From the NCBI GenBank assembly GCA_029210125.1, contig JARGPR010000003.1:186001-250000 (forward strand): a stretch of DNA of 64,000 nt, given 5' to 3'. Positions 1 through 9,669 of this stretch are shown here, one piece after another. Position 1 is the stretch's first letter; each line of letters begins with the position of its first letter. The stretch comes from Pseudomonadales bacterium (lineage in GTDB: Bacteria > Pseudomonadota > Gammaproteobacteria > Pseudomonadales > JAHRWD01). Both the position numbers and the translations under genes were made by a program. The notes under the pieces are model-generated. The model was not told where the DNA came from. It made no database searches and was given only the letters and a program-made list of their open reading frames with translations.

Positions 1-1326
1 CGCTGCGAGCGCCGCTTCAGCTCTGTCCCAATCTTCATCGGAACCAACCCGCTTTACTGGCCGAGTGGAGAGCTTCAGCAATACCTCATCAAAACCAAAA
101 TCGGAATAAACGCTGTAGAGCAGGTCAATAAAGGTTGCGACCTCTTCTTGAATGGCCTCTTCCTCACAAAAGATGTGCGCATCATCCTGAGTAAAGGAGC
201 GCACTCTCATCAATCCATGCAGGGTACCGGAAGGTTCATTCCGATGGCACGAACCAAATTCAGCTAGTCGCAAGGGCAAATCCCGGTAGCTTTTTAAGCC
301 CTGATTAAATACCTGTACGTGGCAGGGGCAGTTCATCGGCTTCACGGCATAGTGACGATTTTCTGATTCGGTGCTGAACATTTCGTCACCAAACTTATCC
401 GCATGGCCTGACTTTTCCCAAAGACTGAAATCAACCAGCTGAGGAGTTTTTATCTCCTGGTAGCCATTTTCACGCTGAACATCACGCATATATTGTTCAA
501 CTACCTGATAAATCGCCCAACCTTTCGGATGCCAAAAGACCATTCCCGGCGCTTCTTCCTGGCTATGGAACAACCCAAGCTGCTTACCGAGTTTGCGGTG
601 ATCTCGCTTGCCGGCTTCTTCTATACGGCGGACATATTGCTTCAGTGCTTTTTTGTCGCCCCAGGCGGTTCCATATATGCGCTGTAGCATTTCGTTATTG
701 GCATCACCACGCCAATAGGCTCCCGCCACTTTTGTCAGCTTAAATGCTTTGATATGTCCCGTCGCAGGTACGTGCGGGCCTCGGCACAGGTCAATAAAAC
801 CACCCATTTCGTAGAAAGAGAGATCTTCTGCGCCGGGAATACTGTCGATAATTTCAACTTTGTATTTTTCACCCTTCTCTTCGAATAGTGCTATCGCATC
901 GGGACGGGACAGCACAGATCGCTGTACGGGGATATTTTGGGCAGATAACTCCACCATTTTCTTTTCAATCTGCTCGAGGTCCTCGGGAGTAAAGGTACGC
1001 TCAAAGGCAAAATCGTAATAAAAACCGTCTTCGATAACAGGACCGATTGTGACCTGCGCACTGGGAAACAACTCCTGTACCGCCATCGCCATCAAATGCG
1101 CACAGGAATGCCTGATAATTTCCAGCCCATCCTCGTCACGGCCAGTGATAATCGCCAGGTCAACATCCTGATCGATCAGATAGCTGGTATCGAGCAGCTC
1201 GCCGTTTACTTTTCCCGCTAGCGCAGCCTTGGCCAAGCCCGGACCGATATCGGTGGCAACCTCTAGAATAGTGACGGGGTTTTCAAACTGGCGCTGGCTT
1301 TGATCTGGCAATGTAATGGTAGGCAT
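1..1326 (-). CDS. thrS: Threonyl-tRNA synthetase, 5' part (runs off left edge)
   Basis: Charges tRNA-Thr with threonine in the cytoplasm. My translation from the ATG at 1326 gives 442 uninterrupted codons; the family is about 640 residues, so the C-terminal third lies outside the window. Seen in order: an N-terminal TGS-like domain (starts [11 protein letters not shown]), the editing domain with its HSCAH zinc-type motif, then the class II catalytic core with MVFWHPKGW and the motif 2 region ([11 protein letters not shown]). The upstream neighbour on the same strand is cyaA. In relatives infC-rpmI-rplT follow thrS, which would be to the left. A weak GAGAG Shine-Dalgarno lies about 8 bases before the start, directly after the paired leader described separately. 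Confidence 0.97.
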   Translation of the reverse strand, partial: MPTITLPDQSQRQFENPVTILEVATDIGPGLAKAALAGKVNGELLDTSYLIDQDVDLAIITGRDEDGLEIIRHSCAHLMAMAVQELFPSAQVTIGPVIEDGFYYDFAFERTFTPEDLEQIEKKMVELSAQNIPVQRSVLSRPDAIALFEEKGEKYKVEIIDSIPGAEDLSFYEMGGFIDLCRGPHVPATGHIKAFKLTKVAGAYWRGDANNEMLQRIYGTAWGDKKALKQYVRRIEEAGKRDHRKLGKQLGLFHSQEEAPGMVFWHPKGWAIYQVVEQYMRDVQRENGYQEIKTPQLVDFSLWEKSGHADKFGDEMFSTESENRHYAVKPMNCPCHVQVFNQGLKSYRDLPLRLAEFGSCHRNEPSGTLHGLMRVRSFTQDDAHIFCEEEAIQEEVATFIDLLYSVYSDFGFDEVLLKLSTRPVKRVGSDEDWDRAEAALAA

Positions 1327-1340
1327 ATTAGGCTCTCTTC

Positions 1341-1372
1341 AGTGGTGACCCCTACTAAAAGCCACTTGGGGT
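1341..1372 (-). promoter_or_regulatory. Possible pseudoknot in the thrS leader
   Basis: Read on the minus strand, two 5-bp helices interleave. ACCCC (1372-1368) can pair with GGGGU (1352-1348), and AGUGG (1366-1362) can pair with CCACU (1345-1341). The order of arms fits an H-type pseudoknot or two mutually exclusive hairpins. The last arm ends 14 bases before the thrS start codon, beside the ribosome binding site. E. coli ThrRS represses its own translation through a structured leader, so a translational operator is a reasonable inference, but this structure does not obviously copy the E. coli tRNA-like one. Confidence 0.35.
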
Positions 1373-1473
1373 TTGTAAAAAATAAGTTTAGCAACCTCCG
1401 CCTGCGCTCTTGCAAGCGAATTGCGTCAATCGAACCACGGGATTATATCAGAGGGTTGTTTCGAGGGTGATAT

Positions 1474-4332
1474 TCAGTCGGATTTTTGCAGAAGCTTATT
1501 TAACACACTCTCAAGATTTTTTTTATAAAACAAGAAATGAAAGCTGCTTAATGGCTCCGCCGTTACCTGAGTAGATAGATCAAGATCTGTAATATAGCAG
1601 GGGTATCGCTCGCCACTTTTTCGTAACGAAAGTATATATTCGACAATATGGCTATAGAGTTGGGGCCCGTGCTCTATGCTGGAGAACTCCTTACCGCCAC
1701 AAAACAGACTGTAATGGGGCGCGATACCAGAATTTATCTCCACCATCGCTTGAATATGGAAGTTAGAACCCAGCACACCACCGCTTGAGACACTTCTATT
1801 TTCAATAACCGGTGGCCGCTGCCCAGTCTGGGGAATAATCTCATAATAGCGCACCCTGTCCTCCGGCAAGCTGGTGGGGGTTGATGCACTATCCAGCCGC
1901 ACCAAAACCGATTCCATAAAGCGCTGAAAAGGTACCAGTAAACTTTCTTGATCATAAAAAGCGGTCTGGTACTGGATCAGCGCGCCATTTTCATCCACAA
2001 CATAAACTTGTGCATTGTCTTCATCCGCACGATAAAAAAACTGGATACAACCTTTTCGGCAGCTCTTGTAGACCTCAGCCAACTCAGAACTTCCCATGCT
2101 ATAACGATCGAAAACCGCTGGGCTGTAGCCACTCTGCGGCTGTTCCAAACCGGATAATAAGCTGCTTTGATCATCATAAACTTGATACTGGAATCGGCCA
2201 TTAAGCTGTTGGAAGCAGCAATACTGCTGCCCGACTTCTAATAAATAACGGCTTGATTTAGCATTCTCACCGCCGCCATAACAGGCAAAAAGGTCGGAGA
2301 AAAGCTGCTCCAAACGAGCATTAATCGTAGTCGCGTAACCTGCAGAAAAACAACGTATATCTAGCCGAGGCACGATAGATGCGGCGGTATTTAACCATAG
2401 CTGTAGATGGTCACGGAGAAAATCCATTAGTGCCGTAGGGCCTTGATACGACTGACATGTAACTTCATGCCAGCTATTCAGCATCAACTGATCAATAGAT
2501 ATCACCAGGTTTTGGCGAACACCACTGAAGTCGAGGGCATTGCTATGATTGCTCAACCGGTGCAGGCCCTTTTTCCGCAGATCTGCCATCGGATGTGCGC
2601 CCATATTAACTACCACGATATATTGCAACGGTACCGCAGCTCGCAAAAAGTTCTTCTGTTCCGGTTTCTGTAGTGGCTGAGGCAACAGCTGATGGAGTGC
2701 TGTCAGAATATCGCGAAGTTCATGATTTGTTAGCTCACTGGTAGTGACTTCTAGCTGAACGTGGCTGGTCAAATCAATCACATTATTGATAAAACACCAA
2801 GCCAATAACTCGAGCGAAGTTTTTGCCGTTTTTATGACCTCATATTCATTGCGATTCGGTGAACTCCCTGTAGCAGCGCAGGCTTGCCAATGCACCGATC
2901 CCCGTTTCTGTCCGCTTTGACGAAACTCGATACTCTCCTCTAACAAACCCGGGATAGTTTCAGGGCTCACTCGGTCAATTTTTCCTGCTTTGCGCTCATA
3001 GGCTGCATACAGTTTTCGTCCTAGAATACTTAGCTCCCGTGCATCTGCTGCGGACTGTACCGTGTATTGTCGCGCAAAGGCCGAAACGAAACGGTAGCTA
3101 TGGTTTAACTCATTGACCAACTGATCACGCTCGTGGGTGACTCGGGTAATTTTCCAGTTACTCCTGCTGTCGAGATTGATCAAATGGCCGCGATTCCATC
3201 CCCATTCTGCGGCCAACTGTTCCATTAATTTTCGTTGCCAGGACTTTTTATGTTCCAACAGCGAACCGCTCAATTTCAGACCGACTTTAAAATAAAAGCA
3301 TCTGCGCGCCAGCTCCAGACGGTCAATCTCACCCCGACCCTTCAGATATGCCTCAATAGCTCGATAGACCATTACGTAAGGATCAAGCTCATTCAAATCT
3401 AGCTCATCATTGTAGATGGCACGCTTGAACTGAATCGACAGGGTATCAACGTTAGGGCAATGACTGGCATAGACCTCGTTCAGCAGCAATTTGAGAACCG
3501 ACTTATGCGGCATTTCGATCCCTTTATAGAGCTGCCAGATACTGGCACCTATAAATTCTTCCGGTGGTACGCTGTCAATCGCCCCGAAATCAGTGGTATC
3601 GGTCGCACGTATGTAACGCTTATGGGTCAATGCCTTGGTAAAGAACGTATATTCGTGCTCACTTTCAGCAGGAACCAGCCACCAGACCGGGTATCTGCCC
3701 GCCACCAACAACCCGGTACGATAAAACTCGTCCAACAATAAAAAATGCTGCGTAGAGCCGGATCCATCATCACTGATCCCATCATGTTTCTGCATTTTGA
3801 ACCGTTGATGGTCGATCACAAAACAATGTACTTCGAGCTGAAACTCCTCGGCCCAACGCTCAATCTGAACTGCCTTTGAACGCAGTTGTTCTATTTTTTC
3901 CTCCGATATTCCCGGGCGATGACAAACCCAGATATCCAGATCGCTAGCCCGCGAATGACCAATAGTGCCACAGCTACCCATCAAGTGAATGGCGTAAATT
4001 TCCCCCTGATCATGGGGATTATGTAAGTACTTGAAACTACGGGTGACCTGCGAGGCAAAGTTCAGCGCCCGTTTATCAGGCCTGTAACCAGAAACCCCAG
4101 AGGGGGTTTGATGGGAAACGTAGCCAGGCAATAGCGGGTGGTTTACATGAAATAGTAGGGGTAGCAGATCAAGGAAAAAGCGCTGGGATGATGTCAACGC
4201 CTCTCGTGTGCGCTCCAGCCGGCCATCATTTACCTGCTGAAAGCGAGCAACGATATCTTTGAGTGCTTTTCTATCAAGGCCTGCATGGATATCCGCCTTG
4301 ATTGGACCGGTAAAAATACGTTTGTTCGCCAT
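1474..4332 (-). CDS. cyaA: Class I adenylate cyclase
   Basis: Makes cyclic AMP from ATP, the signal read by CRP/Vfr-type regulators. At 952 residues it has the expected size for the class I (enterobacterial-type) enzyme. The N-terminal half is the catalytic nucleotidyltransferase-like domain, with HLMGSCGTIGHSRASDLDIW near residues 115-135; the GS and D-x-D motif are the likely nucleotide and metal site. The C-terminal half is the regulatory part of the family. It lies 100 bp after argH and 147 bp before thrS on the same strand, so it may have its own promoter. No clear CRP site was found by eye. Confidence 0.95.
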   Translation of the reverse strand: MANKRIFTGPIKADIHAGLDRKALKDIVARFQQVNDGRLERTREALTSSQRFFLDLLPLLFHVNHPLLPGYVSHQTPSGVSGYRPDKRALNFASQVTRSFKYLHNPHDQGEIYAIHLMGSCGTIGHSRASDLDIWVCHRPGISEEKIEQLRSKAVQIERWAEEFQLEVHCFVIDHQRFKMQKHDGISDDGSGSTQHFLLLDEFYRTGLLVAGRYPVWWLVPAESEHEYTFFTKALTHKRYIRATDTTDFGAIDSVPPEEFIGASIWQLYKGIEMPHKSVLKLLLNEVYASHCPNVDTLSIQFKRAIYNDELDLNELDPYVMVYRAIEAYLKGRGEIDRLELARRCFYFKVGLKLSGSLLEHKKSWQRKLMEQLAAEWGWNRGHLINLDSRSNWKITRVTHERDQLVNELNHSYRFVSAFARQYTVQSAADARELSILGRKLYAAYERKAGKIDRVSPETIPGLLEESIEFRQSGQKRGSVHWQACAATGSSPNRNEYEVIKTAKTSLELLAWCFINNVIDLTSHVQLEVTTSELTNHELRDILTALHQLLPQPLQKPEQKNFLRAAVPLQYIVVVNMGAHPMADLRKKGLHRLSNHSNALDFSGVRQNLVISIDQLMLNSWHEVTCQSYQGPTALMDFLRDHLQLWLNTAASIVPRLDIRCFSAGYATTINARLEQLFSDLFACYGGGENAKSSRYLLEVGQQYCCFQQLNGRFQYQVYDDQSSLLSGLEQPQSGYSPAVFDRYSMGSSELAEVYKSCRKGCIQFFYRADEDNAQVYVVDENGALIQYQTAFYDQESLLVPFQRFMESVLVRLDSASTPTSLPEDRVRYYEIIPQTGQRPPVIENRSVSSGGVLGSNFHIQAMVEINSGIAPHYSLFCGGKEFSSIEHGPQLYSHIVEYILSLRKSGERYPCYITDLDLSTQVTAEPLSSFHFLFYKKNLESVLNKLLQKSD

Positions 4333-4432
4333 CCAATAAGTATAGGTGGCCTACGCAAACCCTGCTGTGATTAACCGGGCGACCTAATAGTTATTTATTA
4401 GCCACCTTGAGCCACCCCGCTAATCGTAAAAA

Positions 4433-5836
4433 TCAGCGGTTTTGGAGTTTTAGGGCTGCCGCTGCCGCTGCTTTGCGCACCTGATTTGGAGCCGTGCCGC
4501 CGGCGTGGTCTCGAGCATTCACTGAACCCTCAAGCGTGAGGAATGTGTAGATATCATCGCCAATATGCTGGGATACCTTCTGCATCTCTTCAAGCTCAAG
4601 ATCACTGAGATCACAATTTTTCTCGATAGCGATCCGCACTAGCTTGCCAACAATTTCGTGGGCCTCACGGAACGGCACCTGTACTCGCACCAGATAATCT
4701 GCCAAATCCGTTGCTGTCGCGAAACCCTGACTAGCCGCCTCATAAAGCCGAGGGCGGTTGGCCTGAATGCTTGGGATCATATCAGCATAGGCTCGCAGGC
4801 TATCCCGAACTGTATCCACGGTATCAAAAAGTGGCTCTTTATCTTCCTGATTGTCTTTGTTGTATGCCAGAGGCTGACCTTTCATCAAAGTCAGAAGAGA
4901 GATCAAATGACCATTCACCCGGCCGGTTTTACCGCGAATCAGCTCCGGTACATCGGGGTTTTTTTTCTGCGGCATAATGGACGATCCAGTACAGAACCGG
5001 TCTGGCAATTCGATAAAATTAAACTGGGCAGAGGTCCACAACACCAACTCCTCAGAGAATCGCGAAAGGTGGGTCATAATCAATGCAGCAACACTGACAA
5101 ACTCAATTGCAAAATCACGATCACTGACCGCATCAAGGGAATTGTCGCAAATCCCATCAAAGCCCAGCAGTTTTGCAGTGTACTCTCGCTCGACGGGATA
5201 GGTTGTTCCCGCCAGCGCCGCCGCCCCTAATGGCATTCTGTTAACCCGGGAAAGGCAATCCGAAAGGCGCTCAAAATCACGCTCAAGCATTTCGTACCAC
5301 GCCATCATATGATGACCAAAGGTAATAGGTTGAGCGACCTGAAGATGAGTAAAACCCGGCATGATGGTATCCGCTTCACGCTGTGCCAGCTCCACCAAAC
5401 CAGTCTGCAATCGGGTAAGCTGTGCAATGACTTCACCAATCTCATCCCGCAGATAAAGCCGAATATCAGTAGCGACCTGATCATTCCGTGAACGTGCAGT
5501 GTGCAGCTTTTTACCCGCGTCACCAATCAGTTCGGTGAGGGCTGCTTCGATATTCATATGCACATCTTCCAGCTCGGTAGACCATTTAAAATGGCCCTCA
5601 CTAATGCGCGATTCGATCTGCCTGAGTCCCTGCTCTATCTGACGCTGCTCCTCGGCGGTTAATACGTCAATTTTTTGCAGCATCATCGAATGCGCAATCG
5701 AACCCTGAATATCATAGCGATATAACCGTTGATCAAAATCCACCGAGGCGGTAAATCGCTCTACAAACTGATCTGTCGGTTCATCAAACCGGCCACCCCA
5801 AAGTTTCTTTTCTGATCTCTTTTCGCTCATCTGCAT
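4433..5836 (-). CDS. argH: Argininosuccinate lyase
   Basis: Last step of arginine synthesis: splits argininosuccinate into arginine and fumarate. The fumarase/aspartase superfamily signature [12 protein letters not shown] is present, as are KLWGGRF near the N-terminus and TARSRNDQ in the middle. The length of 467 residues is normal. Two ATGs are possible, at 5836 and 5830. The GGA upstream is spaced better for the second (MSEKRSEKK...), so the true start may be 5830. Its 5' end faces the algZ-like gene across 132 bp. Confidence 0.97.
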   Translation of the reverse strand: MQMSEKRSEKKLWGGRFDEPTDQFVERFTASVDFDQRLYRYDIQGSIAHSMMLQKIDVLTAEEQRQIEQGLRQIESRISEGHFKWSTELEDVHMNIEAALTELIGDAGKKLHTARSRNDQVATDIRLYLRDEIGEVIAQLTRLQTGLVELAQREADTIMPGFTHLQVAQPITFGHHMMAWYEMLERDFERLSDCLSRVNRMPLGAAALAGTTYPVEREYTAKLLGFDGICDNSLDAVSDRDFAIEFVSVAALIMTHLSRFSEELVLWTSAQFNFIELPDRFCTGSSIMPQKKNPDVPELIRGKTGRVNGHLISLLTLMKGQPLAYNKDNQEDKEPLFDTVDTVRDSLRAYADMIPSIQANRPRLYEAASQGFATATDLADYLVRVQVPFREAHEIVGKLVRIAIEKNCDLSDLELEEMQKVSQHIGDDIYTFLTLEGSVNARDHAGGTAPNQVRKAAAAAALKLQNR

Positions 5837-5895
5837 ATTCCAGTTTGTAGTCTATTTAGGTCGAACAACCCTTTCAGGGTCGGCATTTTACTCTT

Positions 5896-5923
5896 TTGCA
5901 GCGATTGGTAATACCGCTACAAT
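5896..5923 (+). promoter_or_regulatory. Probable sigma70 promoter of the algZ-algR-like operon
   Basis: TTGCAG at 5896-5901 and TACAAT at 5918-5923 are separated by 16 bp, and the GTG start of the kinase gene is 45 bp further on. A short palindrome, ACCCTTTCAGGGT, lies just upstream at 5868-5880 and could be an operator for either divergent gene. Assigned by eye from consensus only. Confidence 0.5.
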
Positions 5924-5968
5924 GAACCTTCTGCAGTGATCTGCGATTGAATAGAAAAAAACAGCCCT

Positions 5969-7021
5969 GTGCATAACCAAACAACTGATATCGAATATGT
6001 GATCCCAGACCTTGGTCGTATTGAAGCGGTCTCTATCCTGGTATTTTTTTCTCTGCTAACGGTATTTTTACTGGTCATTTTTGAAAGCGGTTATGAACAG
6101 TTCAACTGGCGACTGATGTCACTGGCCAGCCTGTTCGTCACCTGGGTGGTTCTATCCTCTGCCGCAGTGCTGCAACTGCTGCGAAACGTGCTTCAAACAC
6201 GGCCCGCTAACCTGGCGATAGGCATAAGCTATATCAGCGTTATGCTGGTACTTTTATTATTGAGCACGGCGGGTGACTGGCTTATTCAACACTGGTCCAG
6301 TAACCCCTATCAAACGGATTGGAGCCGCATCGCGGAAAATCAGATTATTGGTGCCGTCATCACCGCAGTGGTGATGCATTTTTTTGTGCTACGGCATCGA
6401 TTACGGCAACGGGAACACGCCGAACTCAATGCCCGCATCGATGCACTGCAATCTCGAATCCGGCCACACTTTCTATTTAACAGCATGAATACCATTGCCA
6501 GCCTGATCCCCGAAAAACCTGCTTTAGCTGAAAAAGTAGTCGAGGATATGTCAGAGCTGTTTCGCGTCAACCTGATGGAGTCTCGCCGGCTGGTTAAGTT
6601 AACCGAAGAGTTTGAACTGTGCCGACGGTATCTCGATATCGAATCGATCAGGCTTGAAGAGCGATTGAACATTGAATGGCAACTCGGACTGATTCCTGAC
6701 AATGCCAAAATACCGCTATTGACCCTGCAACCACTGCTGGAGAATGCGATATACCATGGCATTCAACCATCGCTGACAGGCGGTACACTGCAAATTCAGT
6801 TGCACCATAAAAAACCGCGCATCGATATCGTGATCAAAAATCCGGTTGCCACGGCAGCAGATACTCACCCCATCGCTAATACCCGACACGACGGCCACCA
6901 AATGGCCCTCGATAATATTCAACACCGCCTCGCCGCAGTATTTGGTGATTCCGCCATCCTCACCCACGGTATGGAACAGCAACTCTATGTGGTGCGTTTG
7001 CAAATTCCGGATGGCAGCTAA
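5969..7021 (+). CDS. algZ: LytS/AlgZ-type membrane sensor histidine kinase
   Basis: Sensor of a two-component pair with the next gene. About four membrane segments occupy residues 20-140 without a large periplasmic loop. The His_kinase family box follows (RPHFLFNSMNTI, His167), then an ATPase N-box (TLQPLLENAIYHG, Asn259). This is the unorthodox LytS/AlgZ (FimS) architecture. The GTG at 5969 gives 350 residues, close to Pseudomonas AlgZ. The response regulator gene begins 3 bp after the stop, and hemC-hemD follow, the same order as algZ-algR-hemC-hemD in Pseudomonas. In that genus the pair controls type IV pili and alginate; the targets here are unknown. Confidence 0.85.
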   Translation: MHNQTTDIEYVIPDLGRIEAVSILVFFSLLTVFLLVIFESGYEQFNWRLMSLASLFVTWVVLSSAAVLQLLRNVLQTRPANLAIGISYISVMLVLLLLSTAGDWLIQHWSSNPYQTDWSRIAENQIIGAVITAVVMHFFVLRHRLRQREHAELNARIDALQSRIRPHFLFNSMNTIASLIPEKPALAEKVVEDMSELFRVNLMESRRLVKLTEEFELCRRYLDIESIRLEERLNIEWQLGLIPDNAKIPLLTLQPLLENAIYHGIQPSLTGGTLQIQLHHKKPRIDIVIKNPVATAADTHPIANTRHDGHQMALDNIQHRLAAVFGDSAILTHGMEQQLYVVRLQIPDGS

Positions 7022-7024
7022 AAG

Positions 7025-7789
7025 ATGTACTCCGAATTCAAAACCGTATTAATCGCTGACGATGAGCCCCTGGCGCTCAACCGAATCAAACGCATGGTTG
7101 ATGAGTTTGCAGATTATCAGGTGATCGGCACCGCCCGAAACGGCATCGAAGCCCTGAAGGCTGCCAAATCCTTACAACCCGACATTTTGTTGGCCGATAT
7201 TTCGATGCCTGGCATCGATGGACTTGAACTCGCCCGGCAACTCACCGAAGAAACCCTACCACCGGCTCTGATTTTTTGCACCGCGTACGACCAATACGCG
7301 CTTAAAGCCTTCGATGTGCAGGCCTCAGGCTATCTATTAAAACCCATTCGTAAGGAAGCCCTGAAAGCCGCCCTTGATAAAACCCAAAAAAGCAATCGCA
7401 TGCAGCTCACTACCCGACACTCCCAAAAACGCCGCAAGACCGATATGGCACGCAGAAGCCATATTTCGGTAAAAGAACGACAGGAGGTGAAACGGGTGCC
7501 GGTCGATTCAATTTATTGTTTCATCGCCGATCAAAAATATACCAGCGTCTACCACCACGGAGGCACCGAGCTAATTGATGAAACCCTGAAGAACATTGAG
7601 CAGGAATTTGGTGATTCCTTTATTCGGATTCACCGCAATGCGCTCGTCACGATAGACGCGATCGATCGGCTCGAATCCCAGGGCGGTACCACCTACCTTC
7701 ACCTTAAGAGCCATCTGCCGATATCCAAACCGCTAGCGGTAAGCCGAAGACACCTTCCTGAACTTAAAAAATGGTTACAAAAAGCGTAA
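7025..7789 (+). CDS. algR: LytTR-family response regulator, AlgR type
   Basis: DNA-binding partner of the preceding kinase. Residues 1-125 form a CheY-like receiver: acidic pair in ADDEP, phosphoacceptor Asp58 in LLADISMPG, and conserved Lys in YLLKP. Residues 148-254 form a LytTR DNA-binding domain, with FIRIHRNALV and the C-terminal SRRHLPELKKWL. The 254-residue length matches AlgR. It is almost certainly co-transcribed with the kinase. The basic linker between domains (KRRKTDMARRS) is unremarkable. Function by family and synteny; target promoters cannot be read from the window. Confidence 0.87.
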   Translation: MYSEFKTVLIADDEPLALNRIKRMVDEFADYQVIGTARNGIEALKAAKSLQPDILLADISMPGIDGLELARQLTEETLPPALIFCTAYDQYALKAFDVQASGYLLKPIRKEALKAALDKTQKSNRMQLTTRHSQKRRKTDMARRSHISVKERQEVKRVPVDSIYCFIADQKYTSVYHHGGTELIDETLKNIEQEFGDSFIRIHRNALVTIDAIDRLESQGGTTYLHLKSHLPISKPLAVSRRHLPELKKWLQKA

Positions 7790-7867
7790 CCCTAAGGCCA
7801 AGATGCGGAAATAGTCCGCTTCACGTATGATCAGCGACTGAAATTTGCCCCAACCCGAGTTCTATTT

Positions 7868-8797
7868 ATGACCAAAACCATCCGCATCGCCACCCGCAAA
7901 AGTCCCCTTGCCCTTTGGCAGGCTGAATACGTCAAAGCGGAGCTGCAGAAAAATCACCCCGGCTTGCAGGTAGAGCTACTGGGTATGAGCACCAAAGGCG
8001 ATAAAATTCTTGACTCGCCGCTGGCTAAAATTGGCGGCAAAGGGCTTTTTGTAAAGGAGCTTGAGGTCGCTATTTTAGAAGATCGTGCCGATATCGCGGT
8101 CCATTCAATGAAAGATGTACCTCACGATTTTCCCGAAGGATTAGGGCTGGTCACCATCTGTGAACGGGAAGAACCCCGGGATGCCTTTGTTTCTAACCAG
8201 TTCAAAAGCCTCGATGAACTACCGAAGGGCGCTCGGGTTGGCACCTCTAGCCTGCGCCGCCAGTGCCAACTGATGGCATTAAGGCCTGATATTGAAGTGC
8301 TACAACTGCGAGGCAACGTTAATACCCGTTTAAAAAAACTGGATGAAGGTCAATACGATGCCATCATTCTGGCCGCTGCTGGTCTATTGCGGCTCGAAAT
8401 GCCGGAGCGAATCGCTTCACTGATTCCGGTCGAGCAATCCTTGCCCGCAGCGGGCCAGGGCGCGGTGGGTATCGAGTGCCGGCTCGATGATCAAGCTACC
8501 CGGGATATTCTTGCGACCCTGCATCACCAGGAAACTGCTGTACGGGTAACCGCTGAACGCGCAGTCAATCATCGCCTCAATGGCGGTTGCCAGGTACCGA
8601 TTGGTGCCTTTGCGGAGTTGGTAGATGGACAGCTACAACTCAGCGGTCTGGTTGGTGATCCCGATGGCAGTGTAATTTACCGCAGTGAATCTACCGGGGA
8701 AACCGAACAGGCACTTGAGCAGGGTCAGCTACTTGCGGAGCAGTTGCTGGAACAGGGAGCCGGGAAAATTCTCGCAAAATTGCTGAAGGACGAATGA
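7868..8797 (+). CDS. hemC: Porphobilinogen deaminase (hydroxymethylbilane synthase)
   Basis: Joins four porphobilinogen units into hydroxymethylbilane in tetrapyrrole synthesis. Seen: substrate and catalytic motif HSMKDVP (Asp83), arginine-rich substrate loops ([16 protein letters not shown]) and the dipyrromethane cofactor cysteine in [11 protein letters not shown] (Cys241). Full length at 309 residues. Its last four bases overlap the hemD start (ATGA), so the two are translationally coupled. A 78-bp spacer after algR contains a small hairpin (stems 7805-7809 and 7815-7819) without a T-run, so read-through from the regulator operon is possible. Confidence 0.98.
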   Translation: MTKTIRIATRKSPLALWQAEYVKAELQKNHPGLQVELLGMSTKGDKILDSPLAKIGGKGLFVKELEVAILEDRADIAVHSMKDVPHDFPEGLGLVTICEREEPRDAFVSNQFKSLDELPKGARVGTSSLRRQCQLMALRPDIEVLQLRGNVNTRLKKLDEGQYDAIILAAAGLLRLEMPERIASLIPVEQSLPAAGQGAVGIECRLDDQATRDILATLHHQETAVRVTAERAVNHRLNGGCQVPIGAFAELVDGQLQLSGLVGDPDGSVIYRSESTGETEQALEQGQLLAEQLLEQGAGKILAKLLKDE

Positions 8798-9618
8798 AAA
8801 CAGCGCTTCGCGGCCTCCGGGTGCTGGTCACCCGCCCAAAAAATCAGGCAGCGGGGCTGATTAATGCGCTGACTCAGGCTGGTGCGAAAGTCATTCATTA
8901 CCCGGTGCTGGAGATTGAGGCCACTGCGGATAGCCCACTCACGCAGACTATCCTTGCAGACCTAGGCCAGTTTAAAGTGCTGATATTTATCAGCACCAAC
9001 GCCGTTCGGTTCGCTGCCCAATTCATGGAAAAGCAATCTGTTCAGCCATCTATTCAATTACCTATCCAACTACCCTCTTCGGCCCAGTGCCTCTCCATTG
9101 GCCAGGCTACCTCTGCTGCGCTTCAACAATATTTCGGAAACACATCGTTATTTCCCCAAAATGCCGCCGATAGTGAGTCTCTTCTTGAACTTGAAGCACT
9201 ACAACAAAACCAGATCAGCGGTCATAAAATCCTGATCGTACGTGGTGAAGGCGGGCGCGAAACCCTGAAACAACAGCTCCAGCAACGAGGCGCAGAGGTT
9301 CAATACCTTGAATTATATCGGCGCGTTTCCCCTGAATTCAGCTCAGAAAACCCCAACCCACTGCCGGTACTGCTGAAAAATCACGGCATCGATCTGATCA
9401 CCGTTACCAGCGGTCAATCCCTGGAATATTTAACCGAATTAGCGGAACATCAAAAAGGCGAGTTGAAAGCATTGCCATTACTGACTCCCTCTGCTCGGGT
9501 TGCGGATATCGCTCAAAGAAGCGGCTTTAAAAAGCTGATACAATCCCGCGGTGCACGGGATACAGAGATTGTCGAGGGGTTAATCAACTGGAGACGTAAT
9601 GACCAAAATGGTCGTTAG
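8794..9618 (+). CDS. hemD: Uroporphyrinogen-III synthase
   Basis: Closes hydroxymethylbilane with inversion of ring D to uroporphyrinogen III. The sequence has the two-lobed HemD pattern: N-terminal [24 protein letters not shown], a second lobe with [14 protein letters not shown], and [12 protein letters not shown]. This family is poorly conserved, so the call also rests on the 4-bp overlap with hemC and the hemX-hemY genes downstream. 274 residues, normal length. Confidence 0.95.
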   Translation: MKTALRGLRVLVTRPKNQAAGLINALTQAGAKVIHYPVLEIEATADSPLTQTILADLGQFKVLIFISTNAVRFAAQFMEKQSVQPSIQLPIQLPSSAQCLSIGQATSAALQQYFGNTSLFPQNAADSESLLELEALQQNQISGHKILIVRGEGGRETLKQQLQQRGAEVQYLELYRRVSPEFSSENPNPLPVLLKNHGIDLITVTSGQSLEYLTELAEHQKGELKALPLLTPSARVADIAQRSGFKKLIQSRGARDTEIVEGLINWRRNDQNGR

Positions 9619-9669
9619 CTGCCCGCTTCCTTCGATACAAACAGATTGCAGTTAACGGAAGGATAAATC

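Noticed and set aside
4658-5230. Long plus-strand open frame opposite argH
   Set aside because: It is antisense to a clearly coding gene, has no family resemblance, and its composition is that of a shadow frame.
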